Shown: positions 1 through 8,070 of the stretch, piece after piece
Position numbering within the stretch: the stretch's first letter is position 1
Layout: each line of letters starts with the position of its first letter
Source: Rhodospirillales bacterium
Lineage (GTDB): Bacteria > Pseudomonadota > Alphaproteobacteria > MPNO01 > UBA2964
DNA length: 31,125 bases
NCBI GenBank assembly: GCA_002727395.1
Contig: PBWY01000012.1
Span: 1-31,125, forward strand
Reading direction: 5' to 3'
Notes under the pieces: model-generated
Databases searched by the model: none
Told to the model about the DNA's origin: nothing
Seen by the model: the letters and a program-made list of their open reading frames with translations, nothing else
Program-made: the position numbers and the translations under genes

Positions 1-2
1 GT

Positions 3-641
3 ATGCGTTCCGTTCATGAACAGAACGATTCGTTCGACAATGTAAGCGAGAGAGAAATGTTAGCTCTCGAACAAATCGAATCGAATCCAGAGATAACCCA
101 GAGGCAATTATCCAAAAACATTGGAATCGCACTGGGGCTAACTAACGTTCTTATAAAAAATCTAGCACAAAAAGGATATATTAAAGCTTCCCAAGCTGGA
201 TGGAAAAGATGGCTATACAACCTTACTCCTGAAGGTTTTACTCACAAAATAAACCTCACTCAAAAATATATATCTAGGACCATTTCTCACTACAATGTTA
301 TAAAACAAACCATACGCACTGATATGGCTCTCACATCACTTCATATGGAATCTCGCGTAGCAATTATAGGAACAAGTGATTTCGCGGAATTAGTATATCT
401 CGCATTGAAGAATCATGGAGTTGAAGATATCGACTCATTTGGATTATCTGCTTACCCCGGTCAAAAATTCCTGGGAATGCAAGTGAGAGAATTATCCCCA
501 AAAGCTCTCCAAGCCTACGACAAAATATTCTTTGCAGATATGGGGTCAGATGCAGGGGCTTTTGACTCTCTTGGGAAATCTATTCCCAAGAATAAAATCG
601 TTGCATTCACATTGGATGGCAAGCCAGTGGAGGCCATCTGA
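3..641 (+). CDS. Winged-helix regulator with C-terminal Rossmann-like domain
   Basis: This is probably the transcriptional regulator of the polysaccharide locus. Residues about 14-90 read as a MarR-like winged helix (ITQRQLSKNIGIALGLTNVL as the helix-turn-helix, then a wing ending YNLTPEG). After a linker, residues about 118-205 form a Rossmann-like alpha/beta unit starting VAIIGTSDFAELVYLAL. That resembles the N-terminal nucleotide-binding domain of PglD-type sugar acyltransferases and CoA-binding domains. Winged-helix proteins of this kind are known beside NusG-like genes at the head of exopolysaccharide loci. The start is uncertain: the frame opens at the window edge, the first ATG is at 3, another is at 57, and the true start may lie outside the window. 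The stop overlaps the next start (TGATG). DNA binding and sugar-nucleotide sensing are inferred. Confidence 0.7.
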   Translation: MRSVHEQNDSFDNVSEREMLALEQIESNPEITQRQLSKNIGIALGLTNVLIKNLAQKGYIKASQAGWKRWLYNLTPEGFTHKINLTQKYISRTISHYNVIKQTIRTDMALTSLHMESRVAIIGTSDFAELVYLALKNHGVEDIDSFGLSAYPGQKFLGMQVRELSPKALQAYDKIFFADMGSDAGAFDSLGKSIPKNKIVAFTLDGKPVEAI

Positions 642-1219
642 TGAATAGATCATGGTACGTATTCCGGATCCAGAATAATATTTCCTCTAACGTAACATCC
701 GAACTTTCTAACATAGGATTATCATACTACTTACCTGTAATAAAACACACTAACGAACAAGCTGTTACATCGTACAAACCATTATTTTCTGGATACATAT
801 TTATCCAATCTGACAATTTTGAAAAACATTCCCATTTAATCAGTAAAATCAAAGGAATCTACGGATGTTTATTCCAAGATAGCCTTCCAGCCATTATTGA
901 AGATGACTTTATCTCAAAATTGCGCCATAAAGTCAGTGATATAAATAATTTGGGAGGAGTATGGAAAACTTATACTGCCGGAGATAAAGTACTTTTAGAG
1001 GTGCATGGTTTGTCGAAAATAGGTACTGTAATTCAACACTCTATGTCCGATAAAACCAGAGTCCGTATATTGATTGATTTCATGGGAAAAGAAATTAAAG
1101 CCGAAGTTAATTGGTTTAACTTAACCTCATATGAATCATCCAAGAAAAATCACAAGTTACATAACAGGAGGAGAACAAGGGGACGAAACCGCCCCATAAA
1201 ACAACTTATAGCAGCATAA
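641..1219 (+). CDS. NusG/RfaH/UpxY-like transcription antitermination factor
   Basis: A specialised NusG paralog that would bind RNA polymerase and let it read through the long polysaccharide operon. The N-terminal NGN domain spans about residues 4-95, with the family WYV start (W5) and the signature PLFSGYIFI at 47-55. A KOW-like domain begins at AGDKVLLEVHGLSKIGTV (about 113-130). The last 25 residues are a strongly basic tail (RRRTRGRNRP), which is unusual and could contact nucleic acid. Length (192 aa) fits the RfaH/UpxY/LoaP class. A clear ribosome binding site, GGAGG at 629-633, sits 7 bases before the ATG, which overlaps the regulator's stop by one base. Family membership is secure. 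The specific subtype and its target are inferred from position. Confidence 0.88.
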   Translation: MNRSWYVFRIQNNISSNVTSELSNIGLSYYLPVIKHTNEQAVTSYKPLFSGYIFIQSDNFEKHSHLISKIKGIYGCLFQDSLPAIIEDDFISKLRHKVSDINNLGGVWKTYTAGDKVLLEVHGLSKIGTVIQHSMSDKTRVRILIDFMGKEIKAEVNWFNLTSYESSKKNHKLHNRRRTRGRNRPIKQLIAA

Positions 1220-1238
1220 ATGCATATACCAGATGACA

Positions 1239-1275
1239 AACCGATTATCGTGGAAGCGTCAGCTCCGAAATCGTT
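1239..1275 (+). promoter_or_regulatory. Bulged hairpin in leader between antiterminator and operon
   Basis: The two arms pair by eye: 1239-1240 with 1274-1275, 1242-1246 with 1269-1273, 1248-1249 with 1267-1268, 1252-1253 with 1265-1266, and 1255-1257 with 1262-1264. This closes a four-base GTCA loop. It gives about 14 base pairs with several single-base bulges. It lies in the only intergenic gap over 100 bases, directly after the NusG-like gene. LoaP-type NusG paralogs are known to recognise RNA hairpins in operon leaders, so this is a candidate target. No poly-T run follows, so it is not a simple terminator. No folding energy was computed. Confidence 0.4.
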
Positions 1276-1302
1276 AAATAACAGTAGCTCTCAGCAAGCA
1301 TA

Positions 1303-1318
1303 TGGCGGAGCCTTGCCA
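1303..1318 (+). promoter_or_regulatory. ops-like sequence within a short hairpin
   Basis: GGCGGAGCCTTG at 1304-1315 resembles the RfaH ops element (GGCGGTAGC followed by a variable base and TG) with one base missing. It sits inside a short inverted repeat, TGGC at 1303-1306 with GCCA at 1315-1318. It is 20-35 bases ahead of the first biosynthetic start and about 85 bases after the NusG-like gene. Its bases 1306-1311 could instead pair with 1262-1267 of the upstream hairpin, so two alternative leader folds are possible. The match is short and could be chance. Confidence 0.3.
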
Positions 1319-1328
1319 AAATCTGTCT

Positions 1329-1332
1329 GAGG
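1329..1332 (+). promoter_or_regulatory. Ribosome binding site deciding the 1338 start
   Basis: GAGG lies 5 bases before the ATG at 1338. The in-frame ATG at 1302 has no such site and falls inside the ops-like hairpin. The site therefore supports the shorter dehydrogenase. Confidence 0.6.
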
Positions 1333-1337
1333 ATAAC

Positions 1338-2666
1338 ATGAACTCTAATCTAAAAACCAAAATAAGCACCAAAACGGCAAAGATCTCAGTAATAGGAGCA
1401 GGATATGTAGGTCTGCCTCTAGCGATAGCTTTCGCGAGTAACGGGTTCTCAGTAAATATCGTAGACAATGACAATAACAAAGTACGTAAAATCAACTCAG
1501 GTGAATCCTACATTGGTGATATAACTTCGGAGAGCTTACGCCAGCTTTCTCCTAAAGAATCCAAATCTGGAACCTTAACTGCTACTACCCATTATTCATC
1601 ATTGGTTGATTCAGATTGTGTAATTATATGTGTACCTACTCCTGTCAGCAAAACTAAAGACCCTGACATGTCATTCATAATTAGCTCAGCTCAATCTATT
1701 TCACAGTATATCCATGACGATATGATAATAATCTTAGAAAGTACAACCTATCCAGGGACAACAGAGGAGCTAATTGTCCCTCTCATGGAAAATGTTGGTC
1801 ATGGTGATTTTGTCGTAGGCAAAAATATACATGTAGCCTTTTCACCCGAAAGAATAGATCCTAACAATGAAATTTGGACCGTGACAGATACTCCTAAAGT
1901 CATTGGAGGTATTACATACGAGTGTTCAGAAATAGCAAAGCTACTTTATGAATCTGCCATTAACACTGTAATTCCTGTATCCTCAACTAGAGTGGCAGAA
2001 ATGGTTAAATTGCTGGAAAACACTTATAGAGCTACTAATATAGGTTTAGTCAATGAAATAGCCATAATGTGCGACAGACTTGATATAGATGTTTGGGAAG
2101 TTATAAATGCCGCAGCTACCAAACCTTTCGGGTTCACGCCTTTTTATCCAGGACCAGGACTAGGTGGGCATTGTATTCCTGTAGATCCTCAATTTTTAGC
2201 CTGGAAATTAAAAACACTAAACTACAATGCTAGATTTATTCAATTAGCAACCGAAATCAACACCTCAATGCCCAATTATGTAGTTGAAAAAGTACAGAAG
2301 ATTCTTAACAGGAAAAAAATGCCTTTAAACGGTTCAAACATCTTAATATTAGGAATAGCATACAAACCAGATGTACCAGATTTCAGAGAGTCTCCTTCTC
2401 TAGACATAATAGATATTCTAACCGAACAGGGAGCCAACATATCATACAACGACCCTTTGATTGAGCAGATCTCATATGAGCATTTTAATATGACTAGTAT
2501 ACCTTTAAATAAAAAAACCTTGTCACAATTTGACTGCGCAGTCATCGCCACCGACCATTCAGATTATGACTGGGAATTCATAGTCCAACATTCAGATTCC
2601 ATTTTAGACACTAGAAATGCAACCAGAAATCTCCGTACCCGAATTGATAAAGTAGAGAAATTGTAG
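1338..2666 (+). CDS. wbpA: UDP-N-acetylglucosamine 6-dehydrogenase (WbpA type)
   Basis: A UDP-sugar dehydrogenase that oxidises C6 of UDP-GlcNAc or a related sugar with two NAD+ to give a UDP-hexosaminuronic acid. The NAD-binding motif VIGAGYVGLPLA is at about residues 18-29. Also present are the VPTP and STTYPGTTEE segments, FSPERIDP, and the catalytic block GPGLGGHCIPVDP with nucleophile Cys279. The KPFGF and FYPGPGLGG context is typical of WbpA/TviB enzymes rather than WecC. Length is 442 aa from the ATG at 1338; an alternative ATG at 1302 would add 12 residues. Its stop TAG overlaps the next gene's GTG start by one base. The exact substrate is inferred. Confidence 0.85.
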   Translation: MNSNLKTKISTKTAKISVIGAGYVGLPLAIAFASNGFSVNIVDNDNNKVRKINSGESYIGDITSESLRQLSPKESKSGTLTATTHYSSLVDSDCVIICVPTPVSKTKDPDMSFIISSAQSISQYIHDDMIIILESTTYPGTTEELIVPLMENVGHGDFVVGKNIHVAFSPERIDPNNEIWTVTDTPKVIGGITYECSEIAKLLYESAINTVIPVSSTRVAEMVKLLENTYRATNIGLVNEIAIMCDRLDIDVWEVINAAATKPFGFTPFYPGPGLGGHCIPVDPQFLAWKLKTLNYNARFIQLATEINTSMPNYVVEKVQKILNRKKMPLNGSNILILGIAYKPDVPDFRESPSLDIIDILTEQGANISYNDPLIEQISYEHFNMTSIPLNKKTLSQFDCAVIATDHSDYDWEFIVQHSDSILDTRNATRNLRTRIDKVEKL

Positions 2667-3640
2667 TGGCTAAATATCTAGTTACAGGCGCTGTGGGTTT
2701 TATTGGCACACAAATATCCAAAATCTTGCTAGAATCAGGACATACAGTGATAGGTATAGATTCTTTAAATGATGCATACGATCCTACTATCAAACAGATC
2801 AGAAATAAGGAATTGTCCATTTTCCAAGAATTCAAATTACTGAACATGGATATATGTAACAATTCCTTAATAAAAGAGATCCCTGATGTGCAATTTGATG
2901 CAGTAATACATTTAGCAGCGAGAGCAGGAGTGCGCCAGTCCCTGGAATCTCCTGGAATATACTTAGAGACAAACATCCTTGGAACTCTCAATATCCTTGA
3001 ATTCTGCAGGGACGCTAAAATAAAAAAAATGGTATTAGCTTCTACATCTAGTCTGTATGGAGAAACAAATTCCAGACTTATTGATGAAGCTAATCCAACG
3101 GACTTACCTCTTACTCCATACTCAGTATCCAAAAAATCCGCTGAGCTTCTTTGTTATTCATATCATTACCAATATGATATCGATATTAGTATTAACAGAT
3201 ATTTCACTGTCTACGGTCAATTCGGCAGGCCTGATATGAGTATTTTTAAATTTATAAAACTGATTGATGAAAATAAAACCATAACCGTGTTTGGAGATGG
3301 AACCCAAACTAGAGATTTTACTCACGTTGATGACGTTGCAAGAGGCACTATAGCAAGCTTAAAACCAATCGGTTTTGAAATTTTCAATTTAGGATCGCAC
3401 AGCCCAGTGTCTATTAACCATGTGATTTCTTGCATAGAATCCAAATTAAACAAAAACGCCTCTAGAGAATATTTACCCAAAAATAACGCTGACGTAAGTT
3501 CAACATTTGCTAACATTGAAAAAGCCAAAAACCTTCTAAATTGGGAGCCTCAACTTTCCTTTGAACAAGGATTAAACAATACAATCGAATGGTATCAAAA
3601 AAATAAAGAATGGCTTACCGACATATCAGTGGATAATTGA
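2666..3640 (+). CDS. NAD-dependent UDP-sugar (uronate) 4-epimerase-like SDR
   Basis: An extended short-chain dehydrogenase. It has the NAD-binding TGAVGFIG near the N-terminus, the HLAARAGVRQS segment, and the catalytic S-S-L-Y-G and Y-S-V-S-K motifs. The phrases IDSLNDAYD, AGVRQSLESP and RYFTVYGQFGRPDM closely resemble UDP-glucuronate 4-epimerases. Paired with the preceding dehydrogenase, it probably converts UDP-GlcNAcA or UDP-GlcA to the galacto isomer in the cytoplasm. Length of 324 aa is normal. The start is GTG at 2666, overlapping the upstream stop (TAGTG), which implies translational coupling. A 4,6-dehydratase role cannot be excluded by eye, but the sequence looks more like an epimerase. 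Confidence 0.78.
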   Translation: MAKYLVTGAVGFIGTQISKILLESGHTVIGIDSLNDAYDPTIKQIRNKELSIFQEFKLLNMDICNNSLIKEIPDVQFDAVIHLAARAGVRQSLESPGIYLETNILGTLNILEFCRDAKIKKMVLASTSSLYGETNSRLIDEANPTDLPLTPYSVSKKSAELLCYSYHYQYDIDISINRYFTVYGQFGRPDMSIFKFIKLIDENKTITVFGDGTQTRDFTHVDDVARGTIASLKPIGFEIFNLGSHSPVSINHVISCIESKLNKNASREYLPKNNADVSSTFANIEKAKNLLNWEPQLSFEQGLNNTIEWYQKNKEWLTDISVDN

Positions 3641-3656
3641 TAAAAGAAAGATTCAT

Positions 3657-5345
3657 TTGATATTTCAATTCATTAAAAATATAACCTGGGCTAATCGAAA
3701 GCATGTCGTTTACATCCTAATCTTAAACACAATAGTACCGCCACTTGAAATCGCTATATTGGCCCTTATTTATCTTTTACTCAGTAAATCTCAGATTGAC
3801 ACTATAAAAACTCAATTACTAAATTTATTTGAATACCCTGGCCTAACACACCTGCAAGTAATAAGCGTTTTATTTGGACTAACACTAGTAACAATATTGG
3901 CATGGGCATTCCTGAAACGTATTAAAGCACAAATATTGACTACTACTAGATACAACATATATGAATCTTTAGCAGCTAAGGTAACGGAATCATATTTTGA
4001 AACGCCAGCCAATTCACAGTTACATCAGAATACGGAAGAAATAACTAACATGGTCATACGCAGGTCAGAAAGTGCATCAGTTTATTACATTTCGTTGATT
4101 GGGTTAGTGTCTAGTATATTTGCTGTGATACTTTTAACGGCGACTGCTATAGTAAGCTCTTGGCAAATCACAATAGCAGCTATGATACTAGCGGTTGTTT
4201 CAGTAATCATCAATTATCGTAATTTTAGAATTATTGGTGTGATTGGGACAGAAAAAATCCAAGTTACAGATGATTTGCTTAAGGAACTAACTCAGAATAT
4301 CCGAAGTTTCATATGGGTCAAATTCGATGGTTTAGAAAAAGTAACTTCAGGAAAAATAAAAAAAGTTTTACATCTAGACTGGGAATGGAAAGTAAACAAA
4401 ATAGTAACAACTCACACAGTTACAATATTGTCTGATGCATTCAGCTTACTATCCCTTGGAATTATTGCCTTTATCGCGATATTACTAGGCACAGTCAACC
4501 TAGAAACACTGTTATTGTTGATACTTATATTCAACCGGTTACGCAGTTATGCCAACGAATGTCAAGTAAGCTGGGTAAACATTAAAGAGAACTATGAATC
4601 TACAACAACACTCCTATCAACTTTGGACACCATGACTAGCAATGGAAGAACAGAATTATTTGAATTTAATAGAATCGAGAATATTCAAATTCACAATGTT
4701 TCATTTTCTTACGATCAAACCCCAATCATAAATTCGATCACTACAGATGTTTGCGAAGGAGATAAAATTTTGATTCAGGGACCTTCTGGACAAGGTAAAT
4801 CCACATTGCTCAAACTATTATCTGGATACTATACCCCTGATAAAGGAACTATTTCCTACAACAATGATATTAAAACTACGGACTCCCTATCTTTTAAGTC
4901 AGTCGCTAATCACATATTCTACGCAGCCAACGATATGTATGTACCAAACATACCCATCAGAGATTACCTTGATCCCAATGGAACACTCACCCAAGAAGAG
5001 ATCAAATCCATGCTCAATAACGCCTGCCTTACTGAACTGATAACTGAAAAACATTGGCTCAGCCAAACATTAGGGGATGATGCTAACAATTTCTCTTTAG
5101 GGCAACGCCAACGAATATTATTATCTAGGCTTTTCTCTAGGAATCCTTCTTTAATAATTCTAGACGAAGCGACTACTCATATGGACCATGATATAGAAAC
5201 TCAAATCCTCGCTAATATACATAACCACCTCGATTCGAGTTCCATATTAATTGCTTCCTCTCACAACACTCTCCCCGCAATTAAATTCAACAAAATTTAT
5301 GAGGTTTCATCAGGAAACCTAGCTGAAATTACTGTAGACTTATAA
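3657..5345 (+). CDS. ABC exporter, fused membrane and ATPase domains
   Basis: A half-size type IV ABC transporter of 562 aa, probably flipping or exporting a lipid-linked glycan or glycolipid (MsbA/PglK class). Hydrophobic segments lie near residues 17-43, 68-86, 145-168, 170-188 and 258-295, making the membrane domain. The ATPase domain starts near 340: Walker A GPSGQGKST (375-383), signature FSLGQ (479-483), Walker B LIILDEA (499-505) and H-loop His536. The signature deviates from LSGGQ. The Q-loop position seems to hold Asn425 rather than Gln, by eyeball alignment. The start is TTG at 3657, with AAAGAAAG a few bases upstream; no early ATG exists. It is the only exporter in the window, so it may move the repeat unit, but the substrate is unknown. 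Confidence 0.83.
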   Translation: MIFQFIKNITWANRKHVVYILILNTIVPPLEIAILALIYLLLSKSQIDTIKTQLLNLFEYPGLTHLQVISVLFGLTLVTILAWAFLKRIKAQILTTTRYNIYESLAAKVTESYFETPANSQLHQNTEEITNMVIRRSESASVYYISLIGLVSSIFAVILLTATAIVSSWQITIAAMILAVVSVIINYRNFRIIGVIGTEKIQVTDDLLKELTQNIRSFIWVKFDGLEKVTSGKIKKVLHLDWEWKVNKIVTTHTVTILSDAFSLLSLGIIAFIAILLGTVNLETLLLLILIFNRLRSYANECQVSWVNIKENYESTTTLLSTLDTMTSNGRTELFEFNRIENIQIHNVSFSYDQTPIINSITTDVCEGDKILIQGPSGQGKSTLLKLLSGYYTPDKGTISYNNDIKTTDSLSFKSVANHIFYAANDMYVPNIPIRDYLDPNGTLTQEEIKSMLNNACLTELITEKHWLSQTLGDDANNFSLGQRQRILLSRLFSRNPSLIILDEATTHMDHDIETQILANIHNHLDSSSILIASSHNTLPAIKFNKIYEVSSGNLAEITVDL

Positions 5346-5384
5346 AAGAACCTAATCGAATCAGTGTTTTGCAGTACTAATTCC

Positions 5385-6425
5385 ATGAATTCATTCAAAA
5401 TACATAACCATACTATCGGCTCTGATGGCTGTTTCATAATTGCAGAGATTGGACAAGGTCACGATGGTAGTTTAGGAACGGCCCATGCTTATATAGACGC
5501 TGTAGCAAAAGCTGGAGCTAATGCTATCAAATTCCAAACTCATATAGCATCAGCTGAAAGCACACCTCTAGAGCAATTCAGAATAAATTTCAGCAAGCAA
5601 GATAATACTAGATATGAGTATTGGCGACGGATGGAATTCACCCCTTCACAGTGGGAAGGGTTATACGATCATTGCCGAGAAGTAGGTATCGTTTTTTTAA
5701 GTTCTCCTTTTTCGGAACAAGCAGTAGAATTACTAGACAATCTCGGTATGGAAGCATGGAAAATCGCATCAGGTGAAATTACTAATCTTCCTATGCTCCA
5801 AAAAATCGCTTTAACTGGTAAACCTATTTTAGTATCCACAGGAATGAGCGATATGGAAGAAATCCAAAACACTTTAACCTACCTGTCACAATATGAGGTG
5901 CCACTATTACTATTTCAAACCACTACTGCATACCCGTGCCCTCCCGAAAAAATTGGGTTAAATAATATTGAAGCTTACAGGAATACATTCGGAATCCCTG
6001 TGGGATTATCAGACCATTCAGGAACAGTATTCACCGGGCTCGCTGCAGCAACATTAGGCATAGATATGTTAGAGACACACGTCACATTCTCAAAAGACAT
6101 GTTTGGTCCCGATGTAACCGCATCAATCACAATATCCGAATTGGCATATTTAGTAGAAGGTATTCGATACATAGAGACAATACAAAATAATCCTGTAAAC
6201 AAAAATGATATCTCGGAAGAGCTCAAACCATTGAAAGCTTTATTTGCCAAAAGTATAGTTGCGAACCACAATCTAGAGAGTGGTCACATATTGACCGCAG
6301 AGGATTTGGCATTCAAGAAACCGGGAACCGGGCTAGCTCCTGAAAATGTTATGTCCTTATTAGGCAGACAGCTAAATAAAAATATTGAAACAGACCGGCA
6401 ATTATCTTATGAGGACATAGACTAG
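5385..6425 (+). CDS. neuB: NeuB-type nonulosonate synthase with SAF domain
   Basis: This condenses a six-carbon sugar (ManNAc-like) with phosphoenolpyruvate to a nine-carbon nonulosonic acid. The TIM barrel covers about residues 10-270: the N-terminal AEIGQGHDG motif, KFQTH (49-53), KIASGE, SDHS with His211, and ETH with His232, which are the usual metal-binding histidines. Residues about 285-346 form the C-terminal SAF (antifreeze-like) domain that normally caps the partner subunit. Full length (346 aa) is typical. ATG 5385 is preferred because MNSFKI is the usual family beginning; GTG at 5364 would add seven residues. The QGHDG variant replaces the common NHNG. Pathway type (NeuAc versus another nonulosonate) is not decided by sequence. 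It precedes a CMP-sugar synthetase. Confidence 0.88.
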   Translation: MNSFKIHNHTIGSDGCFIIAEIGQGHDGSLGTAHAYIDAVAKAGANAIKFQTHIASAESTPLEQFRINFSKQDNTRYEYWRRMEFTPSQWEGLYDHCREVGIVFLSSPFSEQAVELLDNLGMEAWKIASGEITNLPMLQKIALTGKPILVSTGMSDMEEIQNTLTYLSQYEVPLLLFQTTTAYPCPPEKIGLNNIEAYRNTFGIPVGLSDHSGTVFTGLAAATLGIDMLETHVTFSKDMFGPDVTASITISELAYLVEGIRYIETIQNNPVNKNDISEELKPLKALFAKSIVANHNLESGHILTAEDLAFKKPGTGLAPENVMSLLGRQLNKNIETDRQLSYEDID

Positions 6426-6430
6426 AAATC

Positions 6431-7162
6431 ATGAAAACACCTCAAATATTAGGTATAATTCCTGCCCGTGGTGGTTCAAAATCGATTCCTAACAAAAATA
6501 TCATTGACTTACATGGCAAGCCACTCATAGCGCATACCATAAACGTTGGGAAAAATACTCCTTCAATTAACAGACTAATAGTGAGCACCGATTCAACTGA
6601 GATCGCTGACGTCAGTTCAAAATATGGAGCTGAAATTCCTTTTATTAGGCCTTCCTATTTGGCTGAAGATGATACTCCAGACCTCCCCGTCTTCATACAT
6701 TGCCTAGAATGGCTCATTGAAAATGATAATTACATACCTGATTTAATAGTCCAGTTAAGACCCACAAACCCCTTTAGAAAATCTTTGGTAATCGAAAGCT
6801 GCATTCAAAAAATGATCAAAAACCCCAAAGCTGATGCCTTAAGGGTAGTCACTCCTTCTACTGTACACCCATATAAAATGTGGGTCGTGGATGAGGATCA
6901 ACAGTATCTGGGTCCTTTAATCAAATCTGACATTTCTGAGCCATATAATTTACCGAGACAGTCTTTGCCAGAAACATTCCAATCATTCGGATATGTGGAC
7001 GTTATTAGGCCAGACACAATACTAAAAAAACGATCTATGACAGGTCAACATATCTTATCTCACATATTAAAAGATGTGATTGTCATGGATATAGATGACT
7101 GGCAGGATCTTGAATTTGCTAGATTTTTAGCTGATAAACATCTAACAGAGGACTATAATTAA
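6431..7162 (+). CDS. neuA: CMP-nonulosonate synthetase (NeuA-like), first copy
   Basis: A cytidylyltransferase that activates a nonulosonic acid with CTP to the CMP-sugar used by transferases. The nucleotide-binding signature PARGGSKSIPNKN is at 11-23, followed by STDS and LRPTNPFR, all characteristic of the NeuA/KdsB-like CTP_transf_3 family. Length is 243 aa, with no C-terminal phosphatase or esterase domain. It lies between the two NeuB-type genes: 5 bases after the first, and its stop directly abuts the second gene's ATG. It is clearly divergent from the second copy at 13808, which argues against a recent duplication. Which NeuB product it uses is inferred, not shown. Confidence 0.86.
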   Translation: MKTPQILGIIPARGGSKSIPNKNIIDLHGKPLIAHTINVGKNTPSINRLIVSTDSTEIADVSSKYGAEIPFIRPSYLAEDDTPDLPVFIHCLEWLIENDNYIPDLIVQLRPTNPFRKSLVIESCIQKMIKNPKADALRVVTPSTVHPYKMWVVDEDQQYLGPLIKSDISEPYNLPRQSLPETFQSFGYVDVIRPDTILKKRSMTGQHILSHILKDVIVMDIDDWQDLEFARFLADKHLTEDYN

Positions 7163-8065
7163 ATGATTCAACTACCCTATGACCTTCAAAACTTTGTCAC
7201 ACGGCCTGCACCAACGATCATAGCAGAAATAGGCTGCAACCATATGGGTGATTTAGAAAGAGCTAAATCCATGATCAAAATCGCAAAAGAGCAATGTGAT
7301 GTACAATACGCAAAATTTCAAAAACGCAATCCCAAAGAGTTGCTTAGCGAAACACAATATCAGTCTCCTCACCCCGTCCCCGCTAATTCATACGGGGAAA
7401 CTTATGGAGCTCATAGAGAATTCCTGGAATTCACCCAAGAACAACACCACGAACTTCTCAATTACTGTAAGACAATTGGTATAGGATACAGTTCTTCCGT
7501 ATGGGACATGACATCCGCCATACAGATAACTGAAATAAATCCTCCCCTCATAAAAATTGGTTCTGGAACAAACACTCATTTGGAATTAGTTAATTACCTC
7601 TGTAAGAACTATAACGGAGAAATACACGTTTCCTTAGGCATGACAACAACGGAGGAAGAAAAACGGCTAATAGATATCTTCAACAAACATAAACGCCTTT
7701 CAGACCTTGTCCTTTACCACTGTACATCAGGTTATCCAGTGCCTCCTAAAGATATATGTTTGTTAGGCATAAAACGATTAGTAGAGCAATATTCAAATTC
7801 TATCAAAGGCATAGGATTTTCATCACACTATGATGGCGTTGAACTAGACGGAGCGGCCTTTGTATTAGGAGCAGACTATATCGAGAGACACTTTACTCTA
7901 GATAAAAATTGGAAAGGGACTGACCACTCAGCATCGTTAGATCCGGAAGAACTGAAATTTGTCAGAGATAGCACCAAAATCGTTGCTGAGTCACTAACAT
8001 TCAAAACTAAAGAAGTTATGGACATAGAAGTCTCCAACAGAGAAAAACTAAAATATATCCCATAG
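7163..8065 (+). CDS. Second NeuB-type synthase, short form lacking SAF domain
   Basis: A second PEP-dependent sugar-acid synthase of the NeuB barrel family. Motifs include AEIGCNHMGD (21-30), KFQKR (51-55), YGETYGAHREFLEF (77-90), GFSSHYDG in place of the usual SDH motif (His222), ERHFTL with His243, and DHSASLDPEEL. The protein ends at residue 300, right after the barrel. The SAF domain present in the first copy is therefore absent, with no frameshift visible downstream. This makes it a distinct subtype rather than a truncated duplicate. A KdsC-like phosphatase gene lies 2.2 kb downstream, which suggests a KDN-9-phosphate-type or other phosphorylated-product route. That substrate assignment is inference. 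Confidence 0.8.
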   Translation: MIQLPYDLQNFVTRPAPTIIAEIGCNHMGDLERAKSMIKIAKEQCDVQYAKFQKRNPKELLSETQYQSPHPVPANSYGETYGAHREFLEFTQEQHHELLNYCKTIGIGYSSSVWDMTSAIQITEINPPLIKIGSGTNTHLELVNYLCKNYNGEIHVSLGMTTTEEEKRLIDIFNKHKRLSDLVLYHCTSGYPVPPKDICLLGIKRLVEQYSNSIKGIGFSSHYDGVELDGAAFVLGADYIERHFTLDKNWKGTDHSASLDPEELKFVRDSTKIVAESLTFKTKEVMDIEVSNREKLKYIP

Positions 8066-8070
8066 TTTCT

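Noticed and set aside
1239..1318. Rho-independent terminator after the NusG-like gene
   Set aside because: Neither hairpin is followed by a run of T residues, and the stems are bulged or short.
1302..1337. ATG at 1302 as the start of the UDP-GlcNAc dehydrogenase
   Set aside because: It has no ribosome site, its extra 12 residues are unlike the family, and it overlaps the ops-like hairpin; ATG 1338 has GAGG at proper spacing.
7163..8065. Second NeuB as a recent truncated duplicate of the first
   Set aside because: The two proteins are divergent across the barrel and the short one ends cleanly before the next gene with no remnant of a SAF domain.
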